A stretch of DNA of 64,000 nucleotides from Tropicimonas aquimaris (lineage in GTDB: Bacteria > Pseudomonadota > Alphaproteobacteria > Rhodobacterales > Rhodobacteraceae): positions 124,001 through 188,000 of the forward strand of contig NZ_JBHTJT010000007.1 in NCBI RefSeq assembly GCF_042676185.1, read 5' to 3'. Within the stretch, counting starts at the first letter, position 1. Every line of letters starts with the position of its first letter. Below, in pieces: positions 15,242 to 22,833 of the stretch. Under the pieces are notes generated by a model. It saw only the letters and a program-made list of their open reading frames with translations. It was not told the origin of the DNA and searched no databases. The translations under genes were made by a program, and so were the position numbers.

Positions 15242-15826
15242 ATGGCAGGCGAGAGCGAAGCTACCACAGCTATGGAACACGCGACGGACGCCGCGCACGG
15301 GGCCGCCGACGCTGCGCATGCAGCGGAAGGCGCCGGCATGCCGCAGCTGGACTTCTCGACGTTCCCGAACCAGATTTTCTGGCTGATCGTGACCATTCTC
15401 GCGATCTACTATGTCCTGTCCAAGGTCGCCCTGCCGCGTATAGCGAGCGTGCTGGCCGAACGCCGGGGCACCATCACGAATGACATCGCCGCTGCCGAAG
15501 AGCTGAAGCTCAAGGCCGTGGAGGCGGAGAAGGCCTACCAGAAGGCGCTCGCCGAGGCCCGCAGCGAGGCGCAGAAGATCGCCGCCGAGGCCCGCGCCTC
15601 GATCAAGGAGGAACTCGACATCGCCACCGACAAGGCCGATGCCGAGATCGCCGCCAAGACCACTGAATCGCAGGCCCGGATCGCCGAGATCCGCGACAGC
15701 GCGATGAGCGCCGTCGAGGCCGTCGCCAAGGAAACCGCGGGCGAAATCGTCTCGGCGCTCGGTCGACCGGTCGATGCGGCCGCCGTCGCCGCCTCGGTGG
15801 ACGCCCGTCTGAAGGGAGGCGCATGA
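15242..15826 (+). CDS. F0F1 ATP synthase subunit b'
   Basis: Peripheral stalk subunit b' (the b/b' heterodimer typical of photosynthetic and related alphaproteobacteria). The 194-residue protein has an Ala/His-rich N-terminal extension, a single membrane span after TFPNQIFWLIVTILAIYYVL, and a long coiled coil (EELKLKAVEAEKAYQKALAE onwards). The ATG at 15242 follows AGGAGG at ideal spacing; an in-frame ATG ten codons earlier lacks one. Its stop overlaps the atpF start by 4 nt. Confidence 0.95.
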   Translation: MAGESEATTAMEHATDAAHGAADAAHAAEGAGMPQLDFSTFPNQIFWLIVTILAIYYVLSKVALPRIASVLAERRGTITNDIAAAEELKLKAVEAEKAYQKALAEARSEAQKIAAEARASIKEELDIATDKADAEIAAKTTESQARIAEIRDSAMSAVEAVAKETAGEIVSALGRPVDAAAVAASVDARLKGGA

Positions 15827-16386
15827 TGCGCAAGTTTGCCCTGACCGTCGCCCTCGCCGGTGCTGCCGCGCCGGCCTTCGCGGCCTCCGGTCCCTTCTTC
15901 TCGCTGGCCAACACCAACTTCGTGGTGTTGATCGCCTTCCTCGTGTTCATCGGGATCCTTGTCTACTTCAAGGTTCCCGGGATGCTCGGCAAGATGCTCG
16001 ACAACCGCGCCGAGACCATCCGCTCCGAGCTGGACGAGGCTCGCGCCCTGCGCGAGGAGGCCCAGACCATCCTGGCCGAGTTCGAGCGCAAGCAGAAGGA
16101 CGTGGCTGAGCAGGCGGAACTGATCGTCACCCAGGCCAAGGCCGATGCCAACGCCGCCGCCAAGCAGGCCAAGATCGATCTCGAAAAGTCGATCGCCCGC
16201 CGGCTTCAGGCCGCAGAGGACCAGATCGCTTCGGCCGAGGCGAGTGCCGTGAAGGAAGTCCGCGATACCGCGATCAGCGTTGCAGTCGCCGCGGCGGCCG
16301 ACGTTTTGGCCAAGGGCATGTCCGATGCCGATGCCACCGCCATGATCGACGAGAGTATCAAGGTCGTCGAGGCCAAGCTGCACTGA
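15823..16386 (+). CDS. atpF: F0F1 ATP synthase subunit b
   Basis: Second peripheral stalk subunit, 187 residues. An unusual signal-peptide-like start (MMRKFALTVALAGAAAPAFA) precedes the membrane anchor (NTNFVVLIAFLVFIGILVYF) and the coiled coil (LDEARALREEAQTILAEFER). The N-terminal hydrophobic stretch may be cleaved or may simply be an extra span. The ATG overlaps the b' stop (ATGA). The gene closes the operon and is followed by a strong terminator. Confidence 0.95.
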   Translation: MMRKFALTVALAGAAAPAFAASGPFFSLANTNFVVLIAFLVFIGILVYFKVPGMLGKMLDNRAETIRSELDEARALREEAQTILAEFERKQKDVAEQAELIVTQAKADANAAAKQAKIDLEKSIARRLQAAEDQIASAEASAVKEVRDTAISVAVAAAADVLAKGMSDADATAMIDESIKVVEAKLH

Positions 16387-16440
16387 GGCGCTTTACGGCG
16401 TGCCACAGCGTGACGGTCTCTCCTTTTCTCAAGACCCAAA

Positions 16441-16469
16441 AGGCTCCGGATACATTCCGGAGCCTTTTT
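16441..16469 (+). terminator. intrinsic terminator of the F0 atp operon
   Basis: AGGCTCCGGA (16441-16450), loop TACAT, TCCGGAGCCT (16456-16465), then TTTTC. The 10-bp stem is perfect and lies about 55 nt after the atpF stop. A textbook Rho-independent terminator. Confidence 0.92.
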
Positions 16470-16649
16470 CATTGGTTGCCGGCGGTTCGGAAACCCGACG
16501 GCCAATGAGTACTTCCGGCCTGCGTCCATCCAGGAGGGCGCCGGGTGCCGCACGTGTCTTCGACAAGCATGACACTGTTGGCGGCGCGGTTGGTGGAGAA
16601 TCCGCGGGGCAGGCTCGCCTGAGCCCCGCGCCGCCGGGTCAGGGCCGTC

Positions 16650-16937
16650 TCAGGTCGCCCAGTCGACGATGACCTCGCAGGAGGTTGCGGCGGGGATCGC
16701 TTCCAGGTGCTCGCCGAGCGCGCCCCAGAGCGCCTTCACCTTTTCCTGCACCTCCGGTGTCATCTCCGGCTCGGTGGTCAGCGCCACGACATAGCCGCTG
16801 CCGTCCGCCGCCAGCACGTTGGTGAACCTCTGCATCCCCGGTAGGGCCATGATCCGTGGCTTCAACTCGTAGACGATCTTCGTCGCCGCTTCGCGCGAGC
16901 CGGGCTTCAGCTTGTAGGGTGTGATGCGTGCATACAT
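16650..16937 (-). CDS. ABM-type dimeric alpha/beta-barrel protein
   Basis: A 95-residue protein resembling antibiotic-biosynthesis-monooxygenase (ABM) or related dimeric alpha/beta barrels: MYARITPYKLKPGSREAATK, then LPGMQRFTNVLAADGSGYVV and a final strand SCEVIVDWAT. Members include small monooxygenases and haem-degrading enzymes, but no catalytic signature allows a choice. It stands alone, facing the GntR gene's downstream end. The ATG at 16937 is the only sensible start. Confidence 0.65.
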   Translation of the reverse strand: MYARITPYKLKPGSREAATKIVYELKPRIMALPGMQRFTNVLAADGSGYVVALTTEPEMTPEVQEKVKALWGALGEHLEAIPAATSCEVIVDWAT

Positions 16938-17034
16938 GTCGGTGTCCTCCCGTTTCGGTTGTCGCTCCGATCTGCGCCGGCTTCACTGCCCTTGAAACAG
17001 CCTAACACAACCGTCGGGGAATATCCCGAGGAAC

Positions 17035-17802
17035 TCAGGAGTTGCTGGCGTGCTGCAACCGCTGCCGCGCGACCATCTCGTGATGGTCGGCCCGCCGCTG
17101 GTCCAGCATCGCCTGCTGGACATAGTCGAGATGGGCCTCGACCGCGTTGCGCGCGGCGGCCGGATCGCGCTGGCGGATGGCATCGTGAATGGCGCGGTGC
17201 TGGTCCAGCAGGGCGACGCGGGTGGTTCGCTGCCGGAACATCGCCTTGCGGTTGAAGAAGACGCCCTCCTGCAGCAGCTGGTACATCGCCCGCATCATGT
17301 GAAGCGTCACGAGGTTGTGTCCGGCCTCGATGATCGCCATGTGAAACTCGGCGTCGAGCCGCGCTTCCTCGCTTCCGGAGCGGCTCTCGTGGGCGGTTTC
17401 CATCTGGCGGAAGATCTCGGCGATGACCGCGAGGTCGGTATCGGAGCCGAGCCGGGCGGCGCGTTCGGCGGCCAGCCCTTCGATGTCCCGGCGAAAGGCG
17501 ATGAAGTCGAAGACCGCCTCGTCATGGGCCGAGAACAGCCGGATCAGCGGCTCCGAGAAGGCCGGCCCCAGCACGTCGGCCACAAAGATCCCCGCACTGG
17601 CGCGGCGCAGGATCAGGCCGCGCTCCTCCAGCTCCGACAGCGCCTCGCGCAGGGACGGGCGCGAGACCGCGAGCCGTTCAGCCAGGTCACGCTCCGCCGG
17701 CAGGCGCTCGCCCGGCCGCAGCACGCCGCGCAGGATCAGCAGCTCGATCTGCCGGACCACCGCCTGGCTGAGTTTCTCGGAATCGACGGGTGTGAAGGGC
17801 AT
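17035..17802 (-). CDS. GntR-family (FadR/FCD) transcriptional regulator
   Basis: A 255-residue GntR regulator. The N-terminal winged HTH reads ILRGVLRPGERLPAERDLAE and RLAVSRPSLREALSELEERG (about 24-65). The C-terminal helical FCD effector domain has the metal-ligand pattern (RRDIEGLAAERAA; LDAEFHMAII; LDQHRAIHDAIRQRDPAAAR). This class includes PdhR, LldR and GlcC, which sense organic acids. A palindrome TGGTCA-N7-TGACCA lies 19 nt upstream, so it is probably autoregulated. Neighbours do not reveal the effector. Confidence 0.92.
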   Translation of the reverse strand: MPFTPVDSEKLSQAVVRQIELLILRGVLRPGERLPAERDLAERLAVSRPSLREALSELEERGLILRRASAGIFVADVLGPAFSEPLIRLFSAHDEAVFDFIAFRRDIEGLAAERAARLGSDTDLAVIAEIFRQMETAHESRSGSEEARLDAEFHMAIIEAGHNLVTLHMMRAMYQLLQEGVFFNRKAMFRQRTTRVALLDQHRAIHDAIRQRDPAAARNAVEAHLDYVQQAMLDQRRADHHEMVARQRLQHASNS

Positions 17803-17820
17803 GAGCCGGCCTGCGGAAAT

Positions 17821-17839
17821 TGGTCAGGTAAATTGACCA
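17821..17839. promoter_or_regulatory. palindromic operator upstream of the GntR gene
   Basis: TGGTCA (17821-17826), a 7-bp spacer GGTAAAT and TGACCA (17834-17839). The TGGT..ACCA arms match what is known for FadR-type regulators. It sits between -19 and -37 relative to the start codon at 17802, suggesting autorepression. Confidence 0.6.
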
Positions 17840-17903
17840 CCTTTCGCCGGCAACGGCAAGCGGCCCCGCGCGGCGGCGCGGGGCGCGGTTGTCAGTCCGG
17901 ATT

Positions 17904-18557
17904 TCAGGCGCCGGTGGGCCGGATCAGGATGTCCACGCGGCGGTTCTGCGCGCGGCCCTCTTCGGTGAGGTTGGAGGCAACCGGCGCATCCTCGCCGCGG
18001 CCGATCGAGCTTACCCGGTAGGCGGGAACACCTTTGGCCATTACGATCCCGGCCACGGCCTGCGCACGGCGCACCGAGAGGTCCTGGTTGTATTGCGCCT
18101 CGCCGGTGTTGTCGGTGTGCCCGACGATCTCGGCGGTGGTGTCCGGATACTGGTTGAGGTTCGCGGCCAGCGCGGCCAGGTCGCCGGCAAGCGCCGGTCG
18201 GACCTCGGTGCTGTCGATGTCGAACAGGATGTCCTGCGGCATGGTCACGACCAGCACGTCGCCCTGGCGGTTGATGATGATGTTCGGGTTGCCGATCGAC
18301 TGGCGCAGCGCCGCGGCCTGCTTGTCGAGCTGGTTGCCGGCCAGCGCGCCGGCCCCGGCGCCGATCGCCGCGCCGACCACCGCGTTCTTCACGCCGCCGC
18401 CGCCAACGGCGAGCCCGGTCGCGGCGCCGAGGAGGCCCCCGGTGAGCGCGCCCTGCTGGGTGTAGTTGGCATCGGGATTGAGTTGTGCGGGATCGGTACA
18501 GGCGGTCAGGGCCAGCGTGCCGCACAGGGCCACGGCCGTCAGACGGAGGGGGATCAT
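17904..18557 (-). CDS. OmpA-family outer-membrane lipoprotein (YiaD-like)
   Basis: A 217-residue lipoprotein. The signal peptide ends in LALTAC (lipid-modified Cys20), followed by a glycine-zipper region (GALTGGLLGAATGLAVGGGG). The C-terminal OmpA domain (about 100-215) has DILFDIDSTEVRPA, the peptidoglycan-binding GHTDNTGEAQYNQDLSVRRA and NRRVDILI. It anchors the outer membrane to peptidoglycan. Monocistronic between the GntR and Ada-like genes. Confidence 0.92.
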   Translation of the reverse strand: MIPLRLTAVALCGTLALTACTDPAQLNPDANYTQQGALTGGLLGAATGLAVGGGGVKNAVVGAAIGAGAGALAGNQLDKQAAALRQSIGNPNIIINRQGDVLVVTMPQDILFDIDSTEVRPALAGDLAALAANLNQYPDTTAEIVGHTDNTGEAQYNQDLSVRRAQAVAGIVMAKGVPAYRVSSIGRGEDAPVASNLTEEGRAQNRRVDILIRPTGA

Positions 18558-18683
18558 GCTCTTTGCCTCGCGTTGGTTTTTTTGTCTGGCCCGATTCTAT
18601 GCCACGCGACCTGCAATTGCAGCCATTTATCGCCGAGAGAGCGAGGATTCGCGCACCGGGTCGCGGCGCGGCAGACGTTCCGG

Positions 18684-19532
18684 TCAGCGGGCGTCGGCCC
18701 GCGCCGACTCCCACGCCAGCAGTGCGCGCTTGACCGGCAGCCCCCAGTGGTAGCCGCCAAGCGCGCCGGACTTGCGGATCGCCCGGTGGCAGGGGATTAG
18801 CCAGGAGATCGGGTTGCGTCCCACCGCCGTGCCGACCGCGCGAACCGCCCGCGGGTTGCCGATGGCGTCCGCGATTTCGGAATAGGTGGTCACATGGCCC
18901 GTGGGGATCGCCAGCAGCGCTTCCCAGACCTTGATCTGGAACGGCGCGCCGATCAGGAACAGCCGAGCCTCGCCGGTCGTCTCGCCAAAGGCCGCCTGCA
19001 CCCAGGGGCGGATCGCCATCGGGTCCTCGGTAAAGCTGGCCTCGGGCCAGCGCGAGAGCATGTCCTCCATGGCCGCCTCCGCGCCGGTCTCGGCGGCAAA
19101 GCCAATGCCGCAGATCCCCTTTTCGGTCGCCATCACCAGCGCCGGGCCGAAGGGGCTCTCGAACCAGCCCCAGAAGATCTCCAGCCCCGCGCCGCTCTTG
19201 GCATATTCCCCGGGCGTCATCGCCTCCCACCGCAGGAACATGTCGTGCAGCCGGCTGCTGCCCGACAGCCCCACCGCGTCCGCCGCCTCCAGTGTGGTGA
19301 ACCGCTCGCGCAGCATGGCCTTGGCCTGTCCGAGTGCTAGGTATTGCTGATAACGCTTGGGCGAAACCCCGACCCAGCTGCTGAACAGCCGCTGGAAATG
19401 CGCGGGGCTCATCTGCATCCGCGCAGCCAGTGCTTCGAGCGACAGCGCCTCGCCGGCCTCCGCCGCCGCGTCGATCTCGTCGAGCGCCCGGCGCATGACC
19501 TGGAAATGGTAGTTGTTGCTAGGGACGTTCAT
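18684..19532 (-). CDS. Ada-like protein: AraC HTH plus O6-methylguanine-DNA methyltransferase
   Basis: A 282-residue fusion of an AraC-type HTH (about 25-110; LEALAARMQMSPAHFQRLFS, LSGSSRLHDMFLRWEAMTPG) and the MGMT suicide methyltransferase domain (about 120-280). The active-site motif is SWLIPCHRAIRKSGALGGYH, with Cys as methyl acceptor. The N-terminal Ada zinc/methyl-phosphotriester domain, which makes E. coli Ada a methylation-activated regulator, is absent. It repairs alkylated guanine; whether it still regulates is unclear. The gene is divergent from nth, another DNA repair gene, across a 125-bp gap. Confidence 0.9.
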   Translation of the reverse strand: MNVPSNNYHFQVMRRALDEIDAAAEAGEALSLEALAARMQMSPAHFQRLFSSWVGVSPKRYQQYLALGQAKAMLRERFTTLEAADAVGLSGSSRLHDMFLRWEAMTPGEYAKSGAGLEIFWGWFESPFGPALVMATEKGICGIGFAAETGAEAAMEDMLSRWPEASFTEDPMAIRPWVQAAFGETTGEARLFLIGAPFQIKVWEALLAIPTGHVTTYSEIADAIGNPRAVRAVGTAVGRNPISWLIPCHRAIRKSGALGGYHWGLPVKRALLAWESARADAR

Positions 19533-19657
19533 CTCGGTTCCTTCCCGCTGGACCGAAACCTAGGCCGCCCCGACGCCGTGCGCGACCCGTTTCCTGCGCC
19601 TTGCGTTGCATCTGCCGTCGATCGGGCTAAACCGGTGCGGTGGCAGCGGAGGCTCAG

Positions 19658-20299
19658 ATGGTCCGGCAACTTCCCTATTCCGCGATGCGGCAGGTCTTCG
19701 AACGGTTTCGCGAGAGCGAGCCCGAACCGAAGGGCGAGCTGGAGCACACCAATGCCTACACGCTGCTGGTGGCCGTCGCGCTCTCGGCGCAGGCGACCGA
19801 CAAGGGCGTGAACCGCGCCACACGGCCGCTCTTCGAGAAAGTCTCGACCCCGCAGCAGATGCTGGAACTGGGCGAGGAGGCCCTGATAGAGCACATCAAG
19901 ACCATCGGGCTGTTCCGCAACAAGGCGAAGAACGTGATGAAGCTCTCCCGCATCCTCGTGGAGGAGTTCGGCGGCGAGGTGCCCAATTCCCGCGCCGCGC
20001 TGGAAAGCCTGCCTGGGGTGGGCCGCAAGACGGCCAACGTGGTGCTGAACATGTGGTGGGGGATGCCGACCCAGGCCGTCGACACCCACATCTTCCGCGT
20101 CGCCAACCGGACCGGGATCGCGCCCGGCAAGGACGTGATCGCCGTGGAACGCGCCATCGAGGACAACGTCCCGGCCGATTTCGCCCGCCACGCGCATCAC
20201 TGGTTGATCCTGCACGGCCGCTACGTATGCAAGGCCCGAAAGCCCAATTGCGCGGTCTGCGTGATCGCCGATCTCTGCCCGAAGGAAGGTGTCGAATGA
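19658..20299 (+). CDS. nth: endonuclease III (DNA glycosylase/AP lyase)
   Basis: Base-excision repair enzyme removing oxidised pyrimidines. The 213-residue protein has the HhH motif with catalytic lysine (ESLPGVGRKTANVVLNMWWG), the catalytic Asp region (TQAVDTHIFRVANR), and the C-terminal 4Fe-4S loop with spacing C-x6-C-x2-C-x5-C (CKARKPNCAVCVIADLC). I use the ATG at 19658 because GGAGG precedes it; a GTG six codons earlier would place that SD inside the gene. It overlaps the next gene by 4 nt. Confidence 0.96.
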   Translation: MVRQLPYSAMRQVFERFRESEPEPKGELEHTNAYTLLVAVALSAQATDKGVNRATRPLFEKVSTPQQMLELGEEALIEHIKTIGLFRNKAKNVMKLSRILVEEFGGEVPNSRAALESLPGVGRKTANVVLNMWWGMPTQAVDTHIFRVANRTGIAPGKDVIAVERAIEDNVPADFARHAHHWLILHGRYVCKARKPNCAVCVIADLCPKEGVE

Positions 20300-21288
20300 G
20301 CCCGAGTTACAAGGTCGCCGGTATCGGCAACGCCATCGTCGACGTGCTGGCGCATTCCGACGACAGCTTCCTCGACATCATGGGCATCGGGAAGGGGATC
20401 ATGCAGCTCGTGGAGCGCGAGCGGGCCGAGATCCTCTATGCCGCGATGAACGACCGCAAGCAGGCGCCGGGCGGCTCGGTGGCCAACACGCTCGCGGGGC
20501 TCGGGCATCTCGGGCTGAAGACCGCCTTCATGGGGCGCGTGCACGACGACGCGCTTGGCCGCTATTACGCCGATGCGCTGGCCGCCGGCGGCACCGATTT
20601 CGTCAACGCGCCGGTGCCGGACGGCGAACTGCCGACCTCGCGCTCGATGATCTTCGTCTCGCCCGACGGCGAGCGGTCGATGAACACCTACCTCGGAATC
20701 TCAGCCGAGCTGGGGCCCGACGACGTGCCCGACACGGTCGCCTCCGGCGCCGAGACCCTGTTCCTCGAGGGCTATCTCTTCGACAAGGACAAGGGCAAGG
20801 ACGCCTTCCTCAAGGCGGCGCAGCTCTGCAAGGCCGCGGGCGGGCAGGCGGGCATCGCGCTATCCGACCCGTTCTGCGTCGACCGCCATCGCGACGACTT
20901 CCGCAGGCTGGTGGCCGAGCAGATGGATTATGTCATCGGCAACGTCCACGAATGGACCTCGCTCTACCAGACCGAGGACCTCGAGGCCGCCCTGGCCCAC
21001 GCCGCGGCCGATTGCGGGCTCGTGGTCTGCACCCGGTCGGGGGACGACGTGATCCTGATCCGCGGCGAGGAGCGGGTCGAAGTGCCGGTCCACCGGGTGA
21101 CCCCGGTCGATGCCACGGGCGCGGGCGACCAGTTCGCAGCGGGCTTCCTCTACGGCCTCAGCACCGGGCGCGACCTTGAAACCTGCGGGCGCATGGGCGT
21201 GATCTGCGCCGGCGAGGTGATCGGCCACATGGGCCCGCGCCCCGAGACCGATACCTACGACCTGTTTCGCCAGGCCGGCCTCGTCTGA
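20296..21288 (+). CDS. PfkB-family adenosine/sugar kinase
   Basis: A 330-residue ribokinase-fold kinase. It starts KVAGIGNAIVDVLAHSDDSF, has the substrate-site motif APGGSVANTLAGLGHLGLK (about 56-74) and the C-terminal PfkB signature DATGAGDQFAAGFLYG with catalytic Asp (about 274-289). The alphaproteobacterial PfkB proteins with this start are usually called adenosine kinase, but sugar specificity cannot be read from the sequence. The start overlaps the nth stop (ATGA), a pairing conserved in Rhodobacteraceae as I recall. Confidence 0.9.
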   Translation: MSPSYKVAGIGNAIVDVLAHSDDSFLDIMGIGKGIMQLVERERAEILYAAMNDRKQAPGGSVANTLAGLGHLGLKTAFMGRVHDDALGRYYADALAAGGTDFVNAPVPDGELPTSRSMIFVSPDGERSMNTYLGISAELGPDDVPDTVASGAETLFLEGYLFDKDKGKDAFLKAAQLCKAAGGQAGIALSDPFCVDRHRDDFRRLVAEQMDYVIGNVHEWTSLYQTEDLEAALAHAAADCGLVVCTRSGDDVILIRGEERVEVPVHRVTPVDATGAGDQFAAGFLYGLSTGRDLETCGRMGVICAGEVIGHMGPRPETDTYDLFRQAGLV

Positions 21289-21398
21289 CGCGGGCACCCG
21301 CCGCGACGGGCGGGCGCGAGGAAACATATCCTGTACCTTGCGTAGCGTTATCGGGCTTTGCGATTGATTTTCGCACCTTGAGGTGCCATTCGGCCGCA

Positions 21399-21638
21399 AT
21401 GAAGATTGGCGAGGTGATATCCCGCGCACGTCGTGCCGCTGGATTGAAGCAGAAGGAACTGGCCGCCGCGGCCGGTGTCCATGTCCAGACCCTCAAGCGC
21501 CTCGAAGGGGGCGCCGGGGCAGGGTATTCCACAGTCCGTGCGCTGGAACGCGCCCTTGCCAGGCACGGGGCGACCTGGCGCGAAACCGACGGTGGCTACG
21601 AACTCACTGTCCGTCTCGACTCCAAGGGCAAGGACTGA
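21399..21638 (+). CDS. small XRE-family HTH regulator
   Basis: A 79-residue protein that is little more than a Cro/CI-type HTH: MKIGEVISRARRAAGLKQKE, LAAAAGVHVQTLKRLEGG, then a short strand (ETDGGYELTVRL). The ATG at 21399 is chosen because the fold starts there; the SD is weak (GAGGTG, about 13 nt away). It resembles a plasmid- or antitoxin-type regulator, but no toxin gene is beside it. Function unknown. Confidence 0.75.
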   Translation: MKIGEVISRARRAAGLKQKELAAAAGVHVQTLKRLEGGAGAGYSTVRALERALARHGATWRETDGGYELTVRLDSKGKD

Positions 21639-21667
21639 CCCGCCCGGGCGTGTGCCGGCCCGCGTCT

Positions 21668-21811
21668 TCACCTGTCCGAAAGTATCCCCGCCGGAGGCAC
21701 GATCTTTCGGCCGAAAGATCGCACCGCGCGGAACGCGCGGCCCGGCCCAACAGGAGGAGCGGCATCCCCGATGCCGCAACGAGCGGCGGGAGCCTCCCGC
21801 CCCCCGGGTCT
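21668..21811. repeat. intergenic repeat, family B copy 1 (with family A-like head)
   Basis: It fills the gap between the convergent XRE and sulfotransferase genes. Order: a head CCTGTCCGAAAGTATCCCCG resembling family A, a 22-bp perfect palindrome (21700-21721, half-site CGATCTTTCGG), a hairpin CCGCGCG-GAA-CGCGCGG, the conserved block CCCGGCCCAA, then AGGAGGAGCGGCATCCCCGA and GAGCGGCGGGAGCCTCCCGC. The same block order occurs at 32714-32798 and, inverted, at 51350-51420. Confidence 0.65.
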
Positions 21812-21876
21812 GCGCGCTGACGCGCTTGCCGGGCGTTGGGGTTGGCGCCGGCCGCTGGCCGGCGCTTGGGCATCGC

Positions 21877-22695
21877 TCAGTCGCCGAGCTTGGCGTGGAC
21901 CTCGTCGAGGTCGATCTCGCCAGTCGGCATCTTGTTGTCGGGATTGTCGAAATCATACCGGAACAGCTCGAAATCCTGCTTGTAGATCTCGTAGACCAGA
22001 TGCATCGACAGGTCGTCGAAATAGGCGCTCACTGGGTGGGCGCGCTTCGGTCCGTGCCCCTCGCTCTCGTTGAACCTCGGGATCTCAGACAGCACCACCG
22101 GGTGCGGTGTTTCCACCGAGTCGAGCACCGACTGCATTCCGTCGTTGAACCGCTCGGTCCAGAAGATCCGGTCGTAGCGGCCGCCGTTGCAGATGAAGGT
22201 GGAGATGTGGCCGGACATGGCCGACCAGTGGATGTCGGGATCCATCGGGCGGCGGTAACGGATGGTGTCGCGGGCGAACAGCAGGAACCGGCGGAAGCTG
22301 CGCACCTGGTCGAACTCGAAGCCGCGCTCCGGGTCGCCCACCTCGATCCCGTACTTCTGGATCAGCAGCGGCACCAGGTTGCCGCGATACCTACGGCCGT
22401 TGCGCTGGATGCCGCAGATCTTGTCGAAGAACGACGACAGGATCCGCGCGTAGGGGTTGCGCACGCAGGTGAATGCGAGAGAGCGATGCGCTTGCACGTT
22501 GGCCTCGATCGGACCCTGGCTCTCCTCGCGGGCCCATTTGTGCAGCCCCTCCTGCGCGTCGTGGATGTCGCCCTCGTAGAAGCGGCCGTGATCGGAGAAA
22601 TACATGATCTGCCCGATCGTGGAGCAGGCGCATTTCGGCACCACGCGATAGACCATGCTCTCGCTCTCGGTCATCCAGATCCCGGGAAATCCCAT
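21877..22695 (-). CDS. sulfotransferase family 2 protein
   Basis: A 272-residue PAPS-dependent sulfotransferase of the carbohydrate type (Sulfotransfer_2 fold). The 5'-phosphosulfate-binding loop is VPKCACSTIGQIMYFSD (about 21-37) and the 3'-phosphate-binding segment is FTCVRNPYARILSSFFDK (about 75-92). The start at 22695 is supported by AAGGA 8 nt upstream. It is divergent from the GT14 gene across a 138-bp AT-richer gap. Transfer of sulfate to an extracellular or capsular glycan is inferred from this pairing, not shown. Confidence 0.82.
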   Translation of the reverse strand: MGFPGIWMTESESMVYRVVPKCACSTIGQIMYFSDHGRFYEGDIHDAQEGLHKWAREESQGPIEANVQAHRSLAFTCVRNPYARILSSFFDKICGIQRNGRRYRGNLVPLLIQKYGIEVGDPERGFEFDQVRSFRRFLLFARDTIRYRRPMDPDIHWSAMSGHISTFICNGGRYDRIFWTERFNDGMQSVLDSVETPHPVVLSEIPRFNESEGHGPKRAHPVSAYFDDLSMHLVYEIYKQDFELFRYDFDNPDNKMPTGEIDLDEVHAKLGD

Positions 22696-22833
22696 CGCGT
22701 GCGTCCTTCCCCTCGCGCCGGTCCGCGCTCGGCGCGGAAATGCGCACAAAAAAGCAAACAAACCCTGTCAATTCAATCGCCGATCAAGATATCCCCTTGA
22801 ACCAGCGACAGAACTACAACGAACTAGAACCCA

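Noticed and set aside
21399..22695. Small XRE gene as an antitoxin with an adjacent toxin
   Set aside because: The downstream DNA is an intergenic repeat and then a convergent sulfotransferase; no toxin-like ORF is present on either side.
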